A stretch of DNA of 15,011 nt from the NCBI GenBank assembly GCA_003506095.1, contig DNWZ01000170.1, forward strand, positions 1 through 15,011. The letters run 5' to 3'. Shown in pieces: positions 14,576 to 15,011 of the stretch. The stretch comes from Planctomycetaceae bacterium (lineage in GTDB: Bacteria; Planctomycetota; Planctomycetia; Pirellulales; Pirellulaceae). Both the position numbers and the translations under genes were made by a program. The stretch's first letter is position 1, and each line of letters begins with the position of its first letter. Below the pieces are notes generated by a model, which had not been told where the DNA came from, did not search any database, and was given only the letters and a program-made list of their open reading frames with translations.

Positions 14576-15011
14576 TCCGTCGTTTCGAACCCGCACCGGG
14601 TATTCCTACAGATAGATGCGGCTGTCGTGGCTGCGAATGTCTGTCTTCGAGCCGCCAATTATAGCGGCGTTGAGCATGGAGGTGCGAGTTGCTCGCCGTT
14701 TACCAAAGCAACGCTGTTCCGACTCCTCACCAATGTGACCTACATTGGCAAGCTTGGCTACAAAGACGAAGTGAACGAAGGGGAGCACGACGCGATCATA
14801 TCAACGGACGTCTGGCAGAAGGTTCAATCGCTTCTGAGGCGCAACGGCCGAACTGGCGGCGTTGAGGCGAGAAACAAGTTCGGCGCGATGCTCAAAGGAA
14901 TCCTGCGATGTGCTTGCTGTGACTGTTCGATGACGCCGACGCACACGACCAAGAACGGATCAAAACGCTACCGTTACTATGTCTGTATGAAGGCCCAGAA
15001 GCGTGGCTGGA
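14576..15011 (+). pseudogene. Large serine recombinase, C-terminal part only
   Basis: The open frame begins after TAA 14573-14575 and runs off the window. From about 14675 it encodes E-H-G-G, F-T-K-A-T-L-F-R-L-L, N-V-T-Y-I-G-K-L-G-Y, G-E-H-D-A-I-I, V-W-Q-K-V-Q, F-G-A-M-L-K-G-I-L-R-C and a C-A-C-C-D-C zinc ribbon followed by Y-R-Y-Y-V-C. This is the recombinase and zinc-ribbon part of large serine integrases. The N-terminal resolvase domain with its catalytic serine is absent: only 83 bp separate the frame from the HNH gene. In-frame GTG codons exist, but a protein without the catalytic domain cannot recombine DNA. It is most likely a deletion remnant marking the right side of the accessory segment. 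Confidence 0.75.

Noticed and set aside
1..15011. CRISPR array
   Set aside because: No regularly spaced short direct repeats were seen anywhere in the window.

Overview
The window looks like chromosomal DNA of a planctomycete (Pirellulales-like). The main reason is the large secreted protein at 5066-7513, which has the planctomycete N-terminal L-E-P-R motif followed by a right-handed beta-helix, a choice-of-anchor segment and tandem Ig/cadherin-like repeats. The DNA is a mosaic: accessory genes, broken mobile-element genes and long gene-free stretches.

Layout. (1) 1-2112: debris of Rhs/YD-repeat genes. A 76-bp inverted repeat (40-115 / 228-303) carries the same Rhs fragment in both orientations. 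It is followed on the minus strand by a 5'-truncated Rhs C-terminus that ends in a WHH-type HNH/Endo VII nuclease toxin domain, overlapping its SUKH (SMI1/KNR4) immunity gene. (2) 2336-3364: a complete tyrosine recombinase, minus strand. (3) 3768-5000: a GTG-started sulfotransferase (minus) divergent from an N-terminal glycosyltransferase-like fragment (plus), probably a decayed surface-polysaccharide locus. (4) 5066-7513: the L-E-P-R beta-helix surface protein. (5) 7514-8761: about 1.25 kb without a convincing gene, containing a 24-bp perfect palindrome directly followed by a strong terminator-like hairpin. (6) 8762-13428: a tight four-gene plus-strand operon: Hanks-type Ser/Thr kinase, compact superfamily-1 (UvrD/Rep-like) NTPase, an unrecognised 429-residue protein, and a divergent nucleoside-phosphorylase-fold protein. 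All four genes overlap. (7) 13440-14492: a convergent HNH-type protein with an unrecognised C-terminal domain. (8) 14576-15011: the C-terminal half of a large serine recombinase with no catalytic N-terminus.

The most interesting unit is the four-gene operon. A kinase, an SF1 NTPase and a phosphorylase-fold protein are parts often seen in NTP-dependent bacterial conflict and anti-phage systems. I do not recognise this combination, with the unknown third protein, as a named system. Kinase plus helicase recalls Mokosh, and UvrD-like helicase plus an effector recalls Gabija, but neither matches. A working hypothesis, and inference only, is that the SF1 protein and gene 3 sense or process a nucleic acid, the kinase regulates the response, and the phosphorylase-fold protein acts on a nucleotide or nucleoside as effector. 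Recombinase genes on both sides, a neighbouring toxin/immunity pair and an HNH gene fit a defence or accessory island.
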